From: Hyphomonadaceae bacterium UBA2389
GTDB taxonomy: Bacteria > Pseudomonadota > Alphaproteobacteria > Caulobacterales > Aquidulcibacteraceae
Assembly (NCBI GenBank): GCA_002343395.1
Contig: DDSN01000105.1
Coordinates: 1-7,165 of the forward strand
Direction: 5' to 3'
DNA length: 7,165 nucleotides
Shown: positions 5,905-7,165 of the stretch, piece by piece
Layout: every line of letters begins with the position of its first letter
How positions within the stretch are numbered: position 1 is the first letter of the stretch
Position numbers and translations under genes: made by a program
Notes under the pieces: generated by a model
What the model was told of the DNA's origin: nothing
Database searches by the model: none
The model's input: the letters and a program-made list of their open reading frames with translations, nothing else

Positions 5905-6843
5905 TCAAACCAAGCCCTTGCGCGCAAGACCATCGGCGTTCTTCAACAACGTCGGCATTCTGTGCGGGCCAACCATGCTTGCGATGCACCTTGCCGCGTC
6001 GGTGCGATCGAGGCCGGCGGAGGTTACATATAGTGACGTCTCGCTTTGGCCGCGGCAGACGGGCTGGGACCAGCTGTCGTTGTGGAATTTCGTTTTTGCG
6101 ACGCCAATGATCGGAGCGCGCCGCCCCAGGGCTTCATAGAGGCGCGCGCCAAAGCCAGGTTCGCCGTCGCCGCTCAGCCATACATAACCGTCGATTACGA
6201 TGGCAGATATGGGCATTAGCGCCTGATCCAACAACGACATCACAAGCGGCAGTTCTCGCTTGTAGAATGCGCCTGGTTCATAAGCGGCTGGCTCGCCTTC
6301 ACGAACCAATTCTTGCCTGCCGCAATCAAGTTCCGACGCCCAATCCCGGAAATAGACGCCCGCTACGGCGGAACGGCCCTCGGAGTAAGCAGCATCAACT
6401 GCGAGGATCGCCGGAGCATTCCTGACGCGAAAGCTCGTCATCCAAGGGAGGTCCATGCCGCGATGACGCCAGACCCCGACTTCATCGCGCGTAAAATATT
6501 CTGCCCACTGCGTGTTCACTAGTGAAGAATAGTACTCAAACCGCACGAAGAACTCGCGCACTTCGATCCACGCGAGCAGCGGGTCTTCTTCGTCGAGTAT
6601 CGTGCCCCTGACCGCGTCGTCCATCTCGACGACTTGGTCGACTACCGTTCTCGCCAATTCCGCAAGATCAGTACGCGGGCGTCCAAACTCGATAGGAAGA
6701 TGGACCTCGAAACTGAGATCGTCATCGTCACCGCCTAGAGCGCAATAATAACTTCCGTTGCGCATTGCGAACGGCTGCGTTTCGAACAGCCCGCGGTAAT
6801 AGGCGGCGGGCCTTTGCCCTAACCTGTGCTGGCTCTCCGCCAC
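5905..6843 (-). CDS. Divergent endonuclease V domain fused to unknown N-terminal domain
   Basis: The protein has 312 residues. The C-terminal part (about 144-312) is endonuclease V-like: A148-V-D (first metal Asp, D150), Y188-E-P-G with R196-E197 nine residues on, I217-D218-G219, I246-G-V-A-K250, and a C-terminal G-P-H-R-M-P-T-L-L helix. The Y-to-E (9) and E-to-D (21) spacings equal those of E. coli Nfi. Family members cut DNA or RNA one base past inosine. The H-P-R motif that follows D-G-x-G is missing; this segment reads Y-V-W-L-S-G-D-G-E-P-G and is 3 residues longer. Residues 1-140 are acidic (run D39-D42; later V-N-T-Q-W-A-E-Y-F) and unrecognised, vaguely like small immunity-type domains. 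The GTG start lies 2 bases after the ettA stop, suggesting coupled translation. ATG starts at residues 27 and 135 are alternatives; the latter would make a bare nuclease domain. GC is about 59%, with rare TTA, CTA, AGG, AGA and ATA codons, suggesting acquisition. No signal peptide is seen, so it is probably cytoplasmic. Confidence 0.78.
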   Translation of the reverse strand: MAESQHRLGQRPAAYYRGLFETQPFAMRNGSYYCALGGDDDDLSFEVHLPIEFGRPRTDLAELARTVVDQVVEMDDAVRGTILDEEDPLLAWIEVREFFVRFEYYSSLVNTQWAEYFTRDEVGVWRHRGMDLPWMTSFRVRNAPAILAVDAAYSEGRSAVAGVYFRDWASELDCGRQELVREGEPAAYEPGAFYKRELPLVMSLLDQALMPISAIVIDGYVWLSGDGEPGFGARLYEALGRRAPIIGVAKTKFHNDSWSQPVCRGQSETSLYVTSAGLDRTDAARCIASMVGPHRMPTLLKNADGLARKGLV

Positions 6844-6845
6844 AC

Positions 6846-7165
6846 CTACCGCCCAAACTTCTGAAACTTGATCCGGCTCGGAATAATCTCGGTCACGCCC
6901 AAGCGACGCATCTTATCAGCTTCATACGAGTCGAAATCGCCCTCGAACCATTCGACGTGGCTATCGCCCTCAAACGCGAGGATGTGGGTGGCGAGGCGAT
7001 TCAGAAACCAGCGATCGTGGCTGATAACGACGGCGCAGCCGGCGAAATCTTCCAGCGCCGCTTCCAGCGACTGCAAGGTCTCGACATCGAGATCGTTGGT
7101 CGGTTCGTCGAGCAGCAGCACGTTCGCGCCCGTGAGCAGCGTCTTGGCCAGATGCACGCGGTTGC
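6846..7165 (-). CDS. ettA: Energy-dependent translational throttle protein EttA (ABC-F), C-terminal part
   Basis: Only the last 105 codons are present; the gene continues past the right edge. It is the end of the second ATPase domain of an ABC-F protein. The sequence opens in N-R-V-H-L-A-K, just after where the ABC signature would lie. Next come Walker B L-L-L-L-D-E-P-T-N-D-L-D, the D-loop, and the switch V-I-S-H-D-R-W-F-L-N-R. The N-D-L-D form, the H-I-L-A-F-E strand and the tail F-E-G-D-F-D-S-Y-E-A-D-K closely follow E. coli EttA from memory, including the Lys/Arg-rich end, and distinguish it from Uup or YheS. EttA binds the ribosomal E site and gates the first elongation step according to ATP/ADP ratio. 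The stop is TAG at 6846-6848. The endonuclease V-like gene follows directly. Confidence 0.9.
   Translation of the reverse strand, partial: NRVHLAKTLLTGANVLLLDEPTNDLDVETLQSLEAALEDFAGCAVVISHDRWFLNRLATHILAFEGDSHVEWFEGDFDSYEADKMRRLGVTEIIPSRIKFQKFGR

Overview
The window is a gene-dense, high-GC stretch (my hand counts on sample lines give about 62-73% GC in most genes) from what looks like a free-living alphaproteobacterium, possibly of a Caulobacterales- or Hyphomonadaceae-like group. That placement is an inference from base composition, G/C-rich third positions, the style of the TonB protein and the gene families present. No rRNA or other taxonomic marker is in the window. It looks like ordinary chromosome, with no insertion sequence, tRNA, rRNA or CRISPR array. 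No gap between genes reaches 300 bases.

Layout: bases 1-56 hold two tandem GC-rich hairpins just downstream of the first gene. Three genes then lie on the minus strand in the transcription order folA (dihydrofolate reductase, ending at 2526), an SMP-30/gluconolactonase-type lactone hydrolase (1560-2465) and pyk (pyruvate kinase, 57-1469). Gaps of 60 and 97 bases make co-transcription possible but unproven. Divergent from folA across 71 bases is a plus-strand secreted carbohydrate esterase of the sialate O-acetylesterase (SGNH) type (3107-5059). A 121-base gap with a small palindrome leads to a plus-strand TonB-family energy transducer (5181-5882). Convergent to it on the minus strand, and starting 2 bases after the stop of a truncated ettA gene (ABC-F translation factor, running off the right edge), is a 312-residue protein (5905-6843). 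Its C-terminal half is a divergent endonuclease V domain and its N-terminal half is an acidic domain I do not recognise.

How the genes relate: pyk, the lactonase and the secreted esterase are all compatible with sugar uptake and catabolism (deacetylation outside the cytoplasm, lactone opening, glycolysis), and a TonB protein would energise outer-membrane uptake. This is thematic only, since folA and ettA are housekeeping genes and the neighbours are not a recognised operon.

The most interesting item is the endonuclease V-like fusion. It keeps the metal-binding acidic residues and the Y-x-P-G...R-E motif at exact family spacing, but it has lost the His-Pro-Arg loop. It carries an extra N-terminal domain and has lower GC and rarer codons than its neighbours. 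A second point is a TonB-box-like peptide placed inside the TonB protein itself.
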